A stretch of DNA of 64,000 nt, taken from contig CP128386.1 in the NCBI GenBank assembly GCA_030345135.1, positions 6,805,001 through 6,869,000 on the forward strand, read 5' to 3'. A program made the position numbers and the translations under genes. This document shows, piece after piece, positions 43,746-52,954 of this stretch (position 1 is its first letter; each line of letters starts with the position of its first letter). Below the pieces are notes generated by a model. The model was given only the letters and a program-made list of their open reading frames with translations, searched no databases and was not told the DNA's origin. The stretch is from Chitinophagaceae bacterium DXS. GTDB taxonomy: Bacteria; Bacteroidota; Bacteroidia; Chitinophagales; Chitinophagaceae.

Positions 43746-45158
43746 ATGAACACATCATTTGACTTCGGCATGGTTGGTCTTGGCGTTATGGGCCGCAACC
43801 TCTTGCTAAACATAGCTGATCATGGCTTTAGCGTTATCGGTTTTGATAAAGATGCAGAAAAGGGAGCTTCCCTGGAATCTTCGGCAACAGCGGGTACAAC
43901 TGTAAAGGGCGTAACAACGTTGGAAGAAATGGTCAAGCAGTTGGCGGTGCCGCGAAAGATTATGATGCTGGTGCCTGCCGGGAAGCCGGTTGATGATGTA
44001 ATTGACAGTTTATTACCTCTTCTGGATCAGGGAGATCTTATAATAGATGGCGGTAACTCACACTATACCGATACACTGAGAAGAATTAAATATGTAAGTG
44101 ATAAAGGTTTTCATTTTATGGGCACTGGTATTTCCGGCGGTGAGTTTGGTGCACGTACCGGGCCAAGCATTATGCCCGGCGGTGATATAAAAGCCTGGGA
44201 AATCATAAAACCAATATTTGAATCCATTGCGGCGCATGTAGACGGCGAACCTTGCGTTGCTTACATGGGTAAAGGCGCTGCCGGACATTTCGTGAAAATG
44301 GTGCACAATGGTATCGAGTATGCCGTGATGCAGCTGATCTGCGAGATCTACGACCTACTTCACCGCGGTTCAGACATTCCCAATGATCGCCTGCATGAAA
44401 TTTTCAAAAGCTGGAACGAAGGGGAACTGAAATCTTACCTGGTAGAAATTACTGCTGATATTCTTAAAAAGAAAGATCCTATTACCGGCAACTTCCTGGT
44501 GGATATGATCAATGATAAAGCTGGTTCTAAAGGAACAGGGATCTGGACCTCACAGGATGCGCTGAATCTGCCCGTTGCCATTCCTACAATTGACGCGGCC
44601 GTTGCAATGCGTACTTTATCCGGATTTAAAGATGAAAGAATTCTTGCAGCCCGCTTGTACAAATCTGATTTTGGAAAGATCACGGATGCAGAATCATTCA
44701 TCAAACAGGCTGAAGAAGCGTTGTTCGCTGCGATCCTGATCAGCTATGCACAAGGCCTGGCAATGTTGAAAAAAGCTTCTGAAGAACTGGATATGGCGAT
44801 AGAATTAAAAGCAGCCGTAAAAGTATGGAGAGGTGGATGTATCATCCGTTCGGTGCTATTGGAAGACTTCTATGAATCATTCAGCAGCAATCCTCAGTTA
44901 ACAAATATCCTGCTCGATACAGAAATTGTAAAACTATTGGATAGCAAACAACACAGCCTGCGTGCAGTAGTTGCGAAAGTGGTTGAAAGTAAAATTGGCG
45001 GCGCTGCCCTGATGAGCACACTGGCTTATTTTGACGCATTCACGACAGAAAAAATGCCAACCAACCTGGTACAGGCACAACGCGACTACTTTGGCGCACA
45101 TACTTACCAGAGAATTGATAAAGAAGGAATATTCCATACAGAAGATTGGGCGAGCTAA
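43746..45158 (+). CDS. gnd: 6-phosphogluconate dehydrogenase, decarboxylating
   Basis: A 470-residue enzyme producing ribulose-5-phosphate, CO2 and NADPH. It shows the NADP fold GLGVMGRNLLLNIADHG, substrate loop SGGEFGARTGPSIMPGG, and the catalytic KMVHNGIEY stretch. Length is that of the classical dimeric family. It is followed by zwf 82 bp downstream, forming an oxidative pentose-phosphate pair; no lactonase gene is present in the window. Confidence 0.97.
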   Translation: MNTSFDFGMVGLGVMGRNLLLNIADHGFSVIGFDKDAEKGASLESSATAGTTVKGVTTLEEMVKQLAVPRKIMMLVPAGKPVDDVIDSLLPLLDQGDLIIDGGNSHYTDTLRRIKYVSDKGFHFMGTGISGGEFGARTGPSIMPGGDIKAWEIIKPIFESIAAHVDGEPCVAYMGKGAAGHFVKMVHNGIEYAVMQLICEIYDLLHRGSDIPNDRLHEIFKSWNEGELKSYLVEITADILKKKDPITGNFLVDMINDKAGSKGTGIWTSQDALNLPVAIPTIDAAVAMRTLSGFKDERILAARLYKSDFGKITDAESFIKQAEEALFAAILISYAQGLAMLKKASEELDMAIELKAAVKVWRGGCIIRSVLLEDFYESFSSNPQLTNILLDTEIVKLLDSKQHSLRAVVAKVVESKIGGAALMSTLAYFDAFTTEKMPTNLVQAQRDYFGAHTYQRIDKEGIFHTEDWAS

Positions 45159-45240
45159 TTTATTGGATTGCTAACCTGCATTTATATTAACTATTGAATG
45201 TTTTGCATGAACGATGTTCAGCAACAGCATTTATTAACCA

Positions 45241-46773
45241 ATGAACATGTCAACACAGAATAACAATAACACCCGTCCGCCGGCCACCTTGTTGTTTATT
45301 TTTGGGGGAAGCGGCGATTTGAATCAAAGAAAATTATCTCCTGCGCTATATAACCTTTTTTTGGATGGCTGGATGCCTGAAAAGTTTGCGATTGTAGGCT
45401 TGGGAAGAACAGCTTACTCTGATGAAAAATTCCGCAAGCATTTGTATGATGGCATCCAGGAATTCAGCAGAAGAAAAGGCGAGCAGAACGGACATTGGAA
45501 AGAATTCTCCCAACACGTGGGCTATTTGCAGATGGATGGTGAAGACGAAGCGGCTTACAGCAAAATAGCAGACAAGGTTAAGGAAGTTGAAGAACAGTTT
45601 GGCGAACATCCTAATGTTATTTTTTACCTGGCGGTTGCTCCGCAACTGGTTCCGGATATTGCTGTGAAACTGGGTAAGCTGAATCTTTGTAAAGACACGA
45701 TCTACACGCGCATAGTAGTTGAAAAACCATTCGGGCATGATTTGAAAAGTGCGCACGAACTGAATGCTTTGCTTACTTCCATGTTTGCTGAGGATCAGAT
45801 CTATAGAATTGACCACTATCTTGGTAAAGAAACCGTTCAGAACATTCTTGCATTGCGTTTTGCAAATGCATTGTTTGAGCCGATCTGGAACCGCAACTAT
45901 ATCGACCACATTCAGATCACTAACGCTGAAACAGTTGGTGTGGAAGGTCGTGGTGGCTACTATGAGCAAAGCGGTGCATTGCGTGACATGGTGCAGAACC
46001 ATATCCTGCAACTGATCTGCATGATAGCGATGGACGCTCCTGTGAACTTTGAAGCTAACGAGATCCGTAATAAGAAAGTGGATGTGTTGAATGCGTTGAG
46101 AAAGATTACCCGCGATGAAGTACATGCTTATGCAGTTCGCGGTCAATACAGTGAAGGCTGGATGAAAGGTGATAAGGTAAAAGGTTACAGGCAGGAAGAG
46201 AAAGTAGCTCCACAATCACCAACCGAAACTTTTGCGGCTATCAAATTCTATATTGATAACTGGCGCTGGCAGGATGTTCCTATCTACGTGCGCACTGGTA
46301 AACACCTGCACGATAAAACAACCATCATTACCGTTCAATTTAAGCAGGCTCCGCATTACGCCTTCCCACCGGAAGCTGCCGAAACATGGAGACCAAACCG
46401 TTTAACGATCAGCATTCAGCCTAAGACGGATATCCGTTTAAGGTTCCAGGCTAAACGTCCGGGTCAGACAATGACGTTGAGTCCTGTGGATATGATCTTT
46501 AACTATGAAGATGCTTACGACGGTCATGAGCCTGAAGCATACGAAACATTGTTGCTCGATGTAATGGAAGGCAACCCGACACAATTCATGCGCGCCGACC
46601 AGGTAGAATCTGCATGGAAAGTAGTAATGCCAATCATCGAAGCATGGGAACAAAGACCACCGGTTGATTTCCCTAACTATTCACCCGGAAGCTGGGGCCC
46701 TGAAGATGCAGAAGCATTGATAGCAAGGGATGGAAGAAATTGGGTGACGTTGCCTGCACCGCATAAGGAGTAA
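45241..46773 (+). CDS. zwf: Glucose-6-phosphate 1-dehydrogenase
   Basis: A 510-residue enzyme oxidising glucose-6-phosphate to the lactone with NADP. GGSGDLNQRKLSPALY is the coenzyme motif and RIDHYLGKETVQN the active-site signature. An ATG at 45241 is followed by another at 45247; either may be used. Pair with gnd upstream. The stop codon is followed at once by GTAAGACGTACGG-like words. Confidence 0.97.
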   Translation: MNMSTQNNNNTRPPATLLFIFGGSGDLNQRKLSPALYNLFLDGWMPEKFAIVGLGRTAYSDEKFRKHLYDGIQEFSRRKGEQNGHWKEFSQHVGYLQMDGEDEAAYSKIADKVKEVEEQFGEHPNVIFYLAVAPQLVPDIAVKLGKLNLCKDTIYTRIVVEKPFGHDLKSAHELNALLTSMFAEDQIYRIDHYLGKETVQNILALRFANALFEPIWNRNYIDHIQITNAETVGVEGRGGYYEQSGALRDMVQNHILQLICMIAMDAPVNFEANEIRNKKVDVLNALRKITRDEVHAYAVRGQYSEGWMKGDKVKGYRQEEKVAPQSPTETFAAIKFYIDNWRWQDVPIYVRTGKHLHDKTTIITVQFKQAPHYAFPPEAAETWRPNRLTISIQPKTDIRLRFQAKRPGQTMTLSPVDMIFNYEDAYDGHEPEAYETLLLDVMEGNPTQFMRADQVESAWKVVMPIIEAWEQRPPVDFPNYSPGSWGPEDAEALIARDGRNWVTLPAPHKE

Positions 46774-47382
46774 AGGGATGTAAGACGTACGGTTTTAGAT
46801 GTACGATGTGGGTAGTAAGTACGAGTTACGAAGTACGAAGTACTTAGGTGAAACAGGCCGATTGAATGTACGATGTCAGATGCCTGCCCGTACCGACGGC
46901 ACGTTCGGGCGGGTACGGTGTACGATGTGAAGGAATGTGAGATGTACGGTCTTAGATGTACGATGTGAGACAATGTACGATGTCTGATGTACGGTGTACG
47001 ATGTGGGGGCAAAATGGAACGTACTGTTAACGACAAGATTGTAATACAAAAGAAGGCACGCGGTTTTTAAACTGCGTGCCTTCTTTGTGCGAATGATTTT
47101 GAACCATGTAGGGCATATAAGGATATATAAGGTTTGCCCGTATTTGATAGAGACGCGACGCATCGCGTATCTACGGTAATTCGCGTGTTGACTGAGGCTG
47201 AAGGCCTCATATCACTAGCCCAGGGCAACGCCCTGGGAAAAATCGAAAATGCCGATCAAGCCCTGAAGGGGCGATAGCAAAAAATCAAATCAATGGCTCG
47301 TTCTACGGAGTGTAGGGCCTGCCGCAAATTGCATGTTGTAACGGAGCAAATGCATATTGTGGAGACGCGATGCATCGCGTCT
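46774..47382. repeat. 609-bp repeat mosaic between zwf and the GH2 gene
   Basis: Contents: GATGTACGATGTGAG words (46780-46812 and 46860-47005); a TACGAAG array (46817-46845); a CCTGCCCG/GGGCGGG palindrome (46883-46913); a terminator-like stem (47048-47086); two copies of a GAGACGCGATG palindrome (47149-47179, 47359-47391); and between these TGAGGC/GCCTCA and CCCAGGGC/GCCCTGGG stems. No gene is seen. Confidence 0.85.
47048..47086. terminator. Bidirectional terminator-like stem between zwf and GH2 genes
   Basis: Arms AAAGAAGGCACGC and GCGTGCCTTCTTT are exact complements, extended by GTTT/AAAC after one mismatch. It lies between two convergent genes with A and T runs on its flanks. Confidence 0.7.
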
Positions 47383-50166
47383 CTACGGTAACGGCACCTG
47401 TTGTTTTTCAATATTCCACCCGCTAACCTGCATCACAGAACCCTGCGTTATTTTATCACCCGCAACCGTCACAGACACATTCGCAGACTCTCCCGGTGCC
47501 AAGGAAATATAATTTGATGACCAAAAACATGGCGCCAGTTCATCAGCACCATTATTCAAAGACAAATTGATAAAGAATGCAACCTCTTTACCTGAATTCG
47601 TTAACTGGTAAGTAAATGTTTTTTCATTCTTCGAAGGAGCTATGCTTATCAACTTCACACCGACACTAGTCTTATCCATGTTCTGCATGGATTGATAATT
47701 GTTGCCCGGTGCAAGCCAATATGTATTGGACGAAACAATCTTCCCCTTAGAGTTTTTCAATCTTAATAAAACAAAACTCACACCGTTGGCGGAGGCCAAC
47801 GTCTTGTTTAATTCCACGGCTGATTTTACTTCCAATGCAGCGAGATTTATATTGCCAACACCTTTGTTGAAAATGGATTTACCACTCAAATCATACACAT
47901 TCACATCAGCTGTTAATCCGCTTTGCAAATTATGGGTGCGATTTACAACTGCAATAGTCGAATCATCATGATTAAACTGGATATGCAACGGCTCACAGGC
48001 GTTCTGCATAAAGTAATATCCGGCATTGGGTTGCAGGTACCAGTCATAGATCTGCCATGCAACACTCGGGAAAGCTGCGTTTAATTTCCATAACATTACG
48101 CCACCTGTTTCATTCAGTTTGTGATTGGCTGCTTCAAAAATTCCCTGGTAGCCTATTGCATTCAGCAATTGCATTTTTGTAGAAAAATCCTCCAGGCTGG
48201 TGGCCTTACCATAGCGCGTTTCCATTTCTTTGTAATACTTATCATAAAACATCGGGCTGGTACATGCATCATGATAACCCCATGTATGATTGAGCGGATA
48301 AGGCAATGATGTATCCCAGGTCAGGTTCGGAATTATCTTGTGCAAAGTAGAAATTGGCGGCTGGGAAGGCAGTCCGGTTTCATCTTTAAAAACCCAATCC
48401 TTACCATTGTTGACGAATTTGTAGTAATCCATCGGATCGCGCCAGGCGTAGGGTCCGCCACTGTAAACACCAGAGGCTTTATCATCCGGCCAGGAGTGTT
48501 TCATATCTGCCGGGAACTTTGCAAAGCCGGAAGAGTTGGGAATAAAAGGTCGAGTGCCATCTAACGTGGCAATACCATCACGCATGGCGTTGTAAATTTC
48601 TTTTCTTGCATGACCTTCATTACCGCCGGTCCATACCAATAAGCTGGCGTGGTTGCGAATGCGGTAAATGGTATTGATCATATTCCTGTTAAATACATCA
48701 CCCTGCAACGGCCAGTCAGGCGAGCCCTTGAACTCTCCTTGTGTATCACCAGTGATCCAGAAATCCGACCAGACCATCAATCCCAAACGATCAGCAATTT
48801 CAAAAAATACATCAGGTGGTGTAACACCTCCGCCCCAAATTCTCACGAGGTTTACATTGGCATTTTGACAAAGCCGCAGTTCATTATCCAATCGCAGGCT
48901 ATCGCGATTCAACATCATATCAGGAACCCACGCACCTCCCACCAAATGCACCTTCTTTCCATTCACATAAAAATCGCGACGCAGCCAACCGTTTACATCA
49001 GTTGTCTTACTATCCACCGTTCTTATGCCGAACACAAATGAGGTGTCGTCAGAAACTGTAGTGCCGTTGCTGTAGCTCAATTGAATTCTGTAGAGATCAG
49101 TCTTTCCATAATCATGCGGCCACCATAGATGCGGCTGCCTGATGATCATCTCTTTTACACTGTTATGATCGAGTGTTACATCAGAAGATGAACCGGCATT
49201 GACAGCAATATTTTTAGTGATGGTGATGGGTGTTCCTGCAAATGTTTCAGGTGTTATCTTAACCGTAAGTTTGCCATTATCGTTTGCTTTGCCGCTATTC
49301 TTTAATGATAAAGAAAGAGAAAGATTGGCGACGCTTGTATCAGGAAGATTGGGCAGATCAGTTTTGATCTGAACCGTATTGATCGTTGTATTGCCAGAAG
49401 TTTTTAAATATACCGGTTGCCAGATACCCATGTTTCTATCGCGCACTGGGGGAAGCCAATCCCAGCCAACGCTACAAAGCATGGTGACGTTCTTGCCAAT
49501 ATCTCCCGTAGGACCTCCATTCAAATAAAAGCTTTCCAGTGCTTTCAGCTGTTCTTTATCAGGCTCACCCGGAACATCCAGCGGATAAATTTTAACGGCG
49601 AGTGCGTTGTTTGCTCCGGCTTTTACAACAGAACTTACATCCAGGCTGTAGGTGGCAAACATGCCGACCATTTGCGATGAATCTGCAATTTGTTGTCCGT
49701 TCAGCCAAACATCCGCGCGGTAGTTAATTCCTTTAAACAGGAGTTGAAAGTGGCGGCCTTTGTCAGCCTCAGGGACTGTAAAGGTTGTTTTGTACCAATA
49801 CGGTTTTGCCCAGGGATTTTGCTGATTGGGCAGATGGCTGTATTGAAATAAATTATAACGATGATTGAAACTATCCGATGCATCGGGAATGAGCATGTTG
49901 TTCATGCCCTGGTATGGATCAGGATAGACATTGTTTCTGACTAACCCGGTGAGTACTGTTGATGGTACTTTCACCGGGAACCAATATTCTTTTGGTTGAA
50001 AGCCGGTAGTTGATAATTCTTTGCCAGATGCGGAGGTAACAGATGATGATTGTAACTGAAATGCTGTAAGCTTTACCTGCTTTACTTTGCCGCTTTGCGC
50101 AAAAAGAGAATGTAATGAGAGTAAAAAAAGAGTAGCTAAAATGGGGTATTGGAATGTCTTTCTCAT
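47383..50166 (-). CDS. Glycoside hydrolase family 2 (beta-mannosidase/exo-glucosaminidase-like)
   Basis: A 927-residue exported enzyme. The signal peptide (MRKTFQYPILATLFLLSLHSLFAQ) fixes the start at 50166, inside a longer ORF. The jelly-roll domain (WYKTTFTVPEADKGRHFQLLFKGINYRADVWLNG), the Ig-like domain and the TIM barrel follow in GH2 order. The acid/base Glu is in WTGGNEGHA and the nucleophile is probably in FKDETGLPS. Similarity of layout is greatest to mannosidase and exo-beta-glucosaminidase branches. The last codons and stop lie in a palindromic repeat (47359-47391). Confidence 0.92.
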   Translation of the reverse strand: MRKTFQYPILATLFLLSLHSLFAQSGKVKQVKLTAFQLQSSSVTSASGKELSTTGFQPKEYWFPVKVPSTVLTGLVRNNVYPDPYQGMNNMLIPDASDSFNHRYNLFQYSHLPNQQNPWAKPYWYKTTFTVPEADKGRHFQLLFKGINYRADVWLNGQQIADSSQMVGMFATYSLDVSSVVKAGANNALAVKIYPLDVPGEPDKEQLKALESFYLNGGPTGDIGKNVTMLCSVGWDWLPPVRDRNMGIWQPVYLKTSGNTTINTVQIKTDLPNLPDTSVANLSLSLSLKNSGKANDNGKLTVKITPETFAGTPITITKNIAVNAGSSSDVTLDHNSVKEMIIRQPHLWWPHDYGKTDLYRIQLSYSNGTTVSDDTSFVFGIRTVDSKTTDVNGWLRRDFYVNGKKVHLVGGAWVPDMMLNRDSLRLDNELRLCQNANVNLVRIWGGGVTPPDVFFEIADRLGLMVWSDFWITGDTQGEFKGSPDWPLQGDVFNRNMINTIYRIRNHASLLVWTGGNEGHARKEIYNAMRDGIATLDGTRPFIPNSSGFAKFPADMKHSWPDDKASGVYSGGPYAWRDPMDYYKFVNNGKDWVFKDETGLPSQPPISTLHKIIPNLTWDTSLPYPLNHTWGYHDACTSPMFYDKYYKEMETRYGKATSLEDFSTKMQLLNAIGYQGIFEAANHKLNETGGVMLWKLNAAFPSVAWQIYDWYLQPNAGYYFMQNACEPLHIQFNHDDSTIAVVNRTHNLQSGLTADVNVYDLSGKSIFNKGVGNINLAALEVKSAVELNKTLASANGVSFVLLRLKNSKGKIVSSNTYWLAPGNNYQSMQNMDKTSVGVKLISIAPSKNEKTFTYQLTNSGKEVAFFINLSLNNGADELAPCFWSSNYISLAPGESANVSVTVAGDKITQGSVMQVSGWNIEKQQVPLP

Positions 50167-50525
50167 TTGTAAGAAATTAATGTTTAAGGAGATGGGCAAA
50201 GTTAAAGTTTTTTGAACCACGGGGGCAGGGCGACACAAAGACACACGACGTATTATAACCACTGAAGCACAGAAAATAAACAAAGAAAAAAGAAAGAAGT
50301 TAACCACAGAGAACATAGAGTTTTTTCACGGAGTTTCACAGAGGAGTGCAAAACCTCAGTGCTTCTGTGTTTCAGTGGCAAAAAAAAACTCAGCGTTAAA
50401 GGAGTTATTTTACTCAGTACAAAACCTCTGTGCTTCTGTGCTTCAGTGGCAACAAAAACCGTGTCCTCTGTGAAAAAAACTCCTTTACCTCTGTGGTTAA
50501 CCCAATGCCGCAAGGCATTTGCATT
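50167..50525. repeat. CACAGAG/CTGTG word dyad upstream of GH2
   Basis: Words CCACAGAG, ACACAAAGACACA and CACTGAAGCACAG (50217-50345) are followed by the reverse set CTTCTGTGTTTCAGTGG (50360-50377), CTTCTGTGCTTCAGTGG (50432-50448) and CCTCTGTG (50464, 50489). No gene is seen. The N-terminal extension of the longest GH2 reading frame runs into this array and is not real. Confidence 0.75.
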
Positions 50526-52844
50526 TTAAACAACACTCAATTTCGATATTTTTTCCTCCTTCGCTTCGAAGCTGGATTGCTGCATCAGGCAGCCGATAAA
50601 ATCATCCGCCCAATAATCCACATCATAATGGTTCACATGCTCCGCCAGTCTTTGCATTCGCATTTGGCGCTCTTCATCATTCATCAGTAAAGCCTGCAAT
50701 AAAGTCTCCTTCAGCGAACGATAATCATACGGATTCGTCAACAATGCATAAGGAAGCTCCACCGCAGCACCTGCAAATTCAGATAGAATTAACGCGCCAT
50801 TCGATTGCTCCAAACATCCCTGAACAGCTACATACTCCTTCGCCACAAGATTCAATCCATCACGCAGCGGAGTGATCCACGCAATATCAGCCAACGCATA
50901 ATAAGCCACCACTTCCTCAAACGGCACCGAGCGGAAGAAGAACCGAACGGGCGTCCAGTTAAACTGCGAATATTTACCATTGATGCGGCCCACAGCCTGC
51001 TCCAGTTCATTCTGCACTTTCTCATACACTTTCATTCCCTGCGCCGGCGGCGTACAAATATTGATCAGCTCAACCTTTCCATGAAACTCAGGATATTCTT
51101 CCAGGAACTGTTCAAATGCCTGGATCTTTTCCAACGGTCCCTTTACATAATCCAGTCGCTCCACACTTAAAATAAGTTGTTTATCTCCCAGCTCGCTTCG
51201 CAGTTTGGCAACTTTTTCCAGCGTTTCATCCTGCTGCATTAACGATTGAATATACTTCACATTAATACCAACCGGGTTAGCGCCAAGACGTATCACGCGA
51301 TTACCCAAATCCAGGCTCGTAGTCATTTGCTCAACACCAAGCGCCGTGCTATAGGTAAGATATTTCGGTGCACAATTCACTTTCTCCTTCACCGTTGCAG
51401 GCATCAGACTCTTCACCACATCCACAAAATTTTCGACATAACGCGGAATATGGAAGCCGATATAATCACATTGCAGCAAACTACTGATGATCTCCCTTCT
51501 CCACGGCAAAATATTAAATGTATTCGCCGCAGGAAAAGCCGTATGGTGGAAGAAGCCAATATGCAGATCGGGCCTCATCTGCCTTAAATAACCCGGAACC
51601 ATCCAGAGATTGTAATCATGAATCCACACAATGGCGCCTTTGTCCGCCTGCTGCGCGGCTTTTTCTGCAAACAGTTTGTTGATCCTTACAAAATGATCCC
51701 AATGGCTGTGATTGAAATTCACCTTGTCAACAAAAGAAAAAATGGTTGGCCAGAAAGCCTCCTTTGAAAAAATACGATAAAAAATATCCACTTCCTTTTT
51801 GGTCAAGCCAATGCGCGAAGCCATCAGGTTAGGATATTTTTCTTTATCTATATACAGGTTCCTAAGCACTTCACCACTACGCGCCACTTCTTCCCAGGCA
51901 ATCCACACACCCGATCTTCCGTTGGCAAAGAAACTTTGCAACGTAGGCAAAATACCATTCGGGCTTTTTGGCGCCACACGTTCTTTCTGCACACCATTGT
52001 CCTTAACCTCGTAAGGAAAACGGTGATACATCATCACGATCTGCGGCTCTCTCGTCGACTTACTCTGCTGTAAAATTTTCTCCGCTTCCTGCGGAATATA
52101 TTTTCTGAAAAACTCAAAATGTTTCATACTCTGCATAATACCGCCGGCACCGGCAATAGAAGCCTGGTACACATCAGCAATATCACGTGTGGCATCCAGC
52201 AACAACTGTTCAGCCTCACCCACAACCACGCCTTTAAAATTGCATTGGTACATGGAGAGGTCATTCAATGTATCGCCCGCTACCAATACTTCAGACGGAT
52301 CTATGCGCAGGTAATCCACCAGGTTGGTAAGGCTGGAACCTTTGTTTATACCTGCGGGAAGAATATCCAAAAATTTCCCGGCAGAATACAGCACATCACA
52401 ACCAATTTCTGCAGCCAGCTCTTTGGCCTTGGGCAGCAGCGAAGTATCACTCGTATAATAAGAGCATCTTCTTTGCTGTGGCACTTCCTGGTACTGTAGT
52501 TGCGGCAACGCTTCCATTTTTTGCTGCACCTGTAAAACGCCCGGCCACTTCTGTTCAATCTTGCTTTGAAGCGGTTGAATGGCATCTAATGTATGTCCGT
52601 TGACGATGGTGGCTCCAACGTCACATATAATAAAGTCAGGATTCGGAATAATGGGATCATTCAGCAACGGCAACACGGTTTCCAATCCTCTGCCGGTTAC
52701 AAATACCAGTCTTATAGAAGGATTTCTCCTGATAATACGATATAGTTGCTGACGGTGCAGGCTTATGCCACCCAAAAAAGTTCCATCCAGATCTGTTGCT
52801 AGTAACATGCGTAAATTCTTTAAATCCAAATCAGAAGAAGTCAA
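50526..52844 (-). CDS. HAD phosphatase-GT20 fusion: glucosylglycerol (or trehalose) phosphate synthase/phosphatase
   Basis: A 772-residue fusion. Residues 10-250 are a HAD phosphatase of sucrose-phosphatase type (ATDLDGTFLGG, VTGRGLE, VAGDTLNDLSMY). Residues 275-750 are a family-20 glycosyltransferase (IHDYNLWMVPGYLRQMRPDL, GFFHHTAFPAA, FHIPRYVENFVDVV, ERLDYVKGP). The HYNL/RYVEN wording resembles glucosylglycerol-phosphate synthase more than OtsA, and a HAD-first order is known for bifunctional GgpPS of Pseudomonas. The next gene upstream is gpsA, which makes sn-glycerol-3-phosphate, the GgpS acceptor. Trehalose-6-phosphate synthase/phosphatase remains possible. Confidence 0.85.
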   Translation of the reverse strand: MTSSDLDLKNLRMLLATDLDGTFLGGISLHRQQLYRIIRRNPSIRLVFVTGRGLETVLPLLNDPIIPNPDFIICDVGATIVNGHTLDAIQPLQSKIEQKWPGVLQVQQKMEALPQLQYQEVPQQRRCSYYTSDTSLLPKAKELAAEIGCDVLYSAGKFLDILPAGINKGSSLTNLVDYLRIDPSEVLVAGDTLNDLSMYQCNFKGVVVGEAEQLLLDATRDIADVYQASIAGAGGIMQSMKHFEFFRKYIPQEAEKILQQSKSTREPQIVMMYHRFPYEVKDNGVQKERVAPKSPNGILPTLQSFFANGRSGVWIAWEEVARSGEVLRNLYIDKEKYPNLMASRIGLTKKEVDIFYRIFSKEAFWPTIFSFVDKVNFNHSHWDHFVRINKLFAEKAAQQADKGAIVWIHDYNLWMVPGYLRQMRPDLHIGFFHHTAFPAANTFNILPWRREIISSLLQCDYIGFHIPRYVENFVDVVKSLMPATVKEKVNCAPKYLTYSTALGVEQMTTSLDLGNRVIRLGANPVGINVKYIQSLMQQDETLEKVAKLRSELGDKQLILSVERLDYVKGPLEKIQAFEQFLEEYPEFHGKVELINICTPPAQGMKVYEKVQNELEQAVGRINGKYSQFNWTPVRFFFRSVPFEEVVAYYALADIAWITPLRDGLNLVAKEYVAVQGCLEQSNGALILSEFAGAAVELPYALLTNPYDYRSLKETLLQALLMNDEERQMRMQRLAEHVNHYDVDYWADDFIGCLMQQSSFEAKEEKISKLSVV

Positions 52845-52954
52845 TAGTGAATGGCCAATAGTGAAATGATCAGGCTCGCTGATTTTTCACTATCATTGAT
52901 CATGTTGAATTTGCGCGCCTGGCGGGCAGGCGGGACTTTTCCGATTCAGATTGG

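Noticed and set aside
45346-46215. 289-codon minus-strand open frame
   Set aside because: It lies wholly antisense to zwf, whose protein shows all family motifs; the composition is that of a shadow frame.
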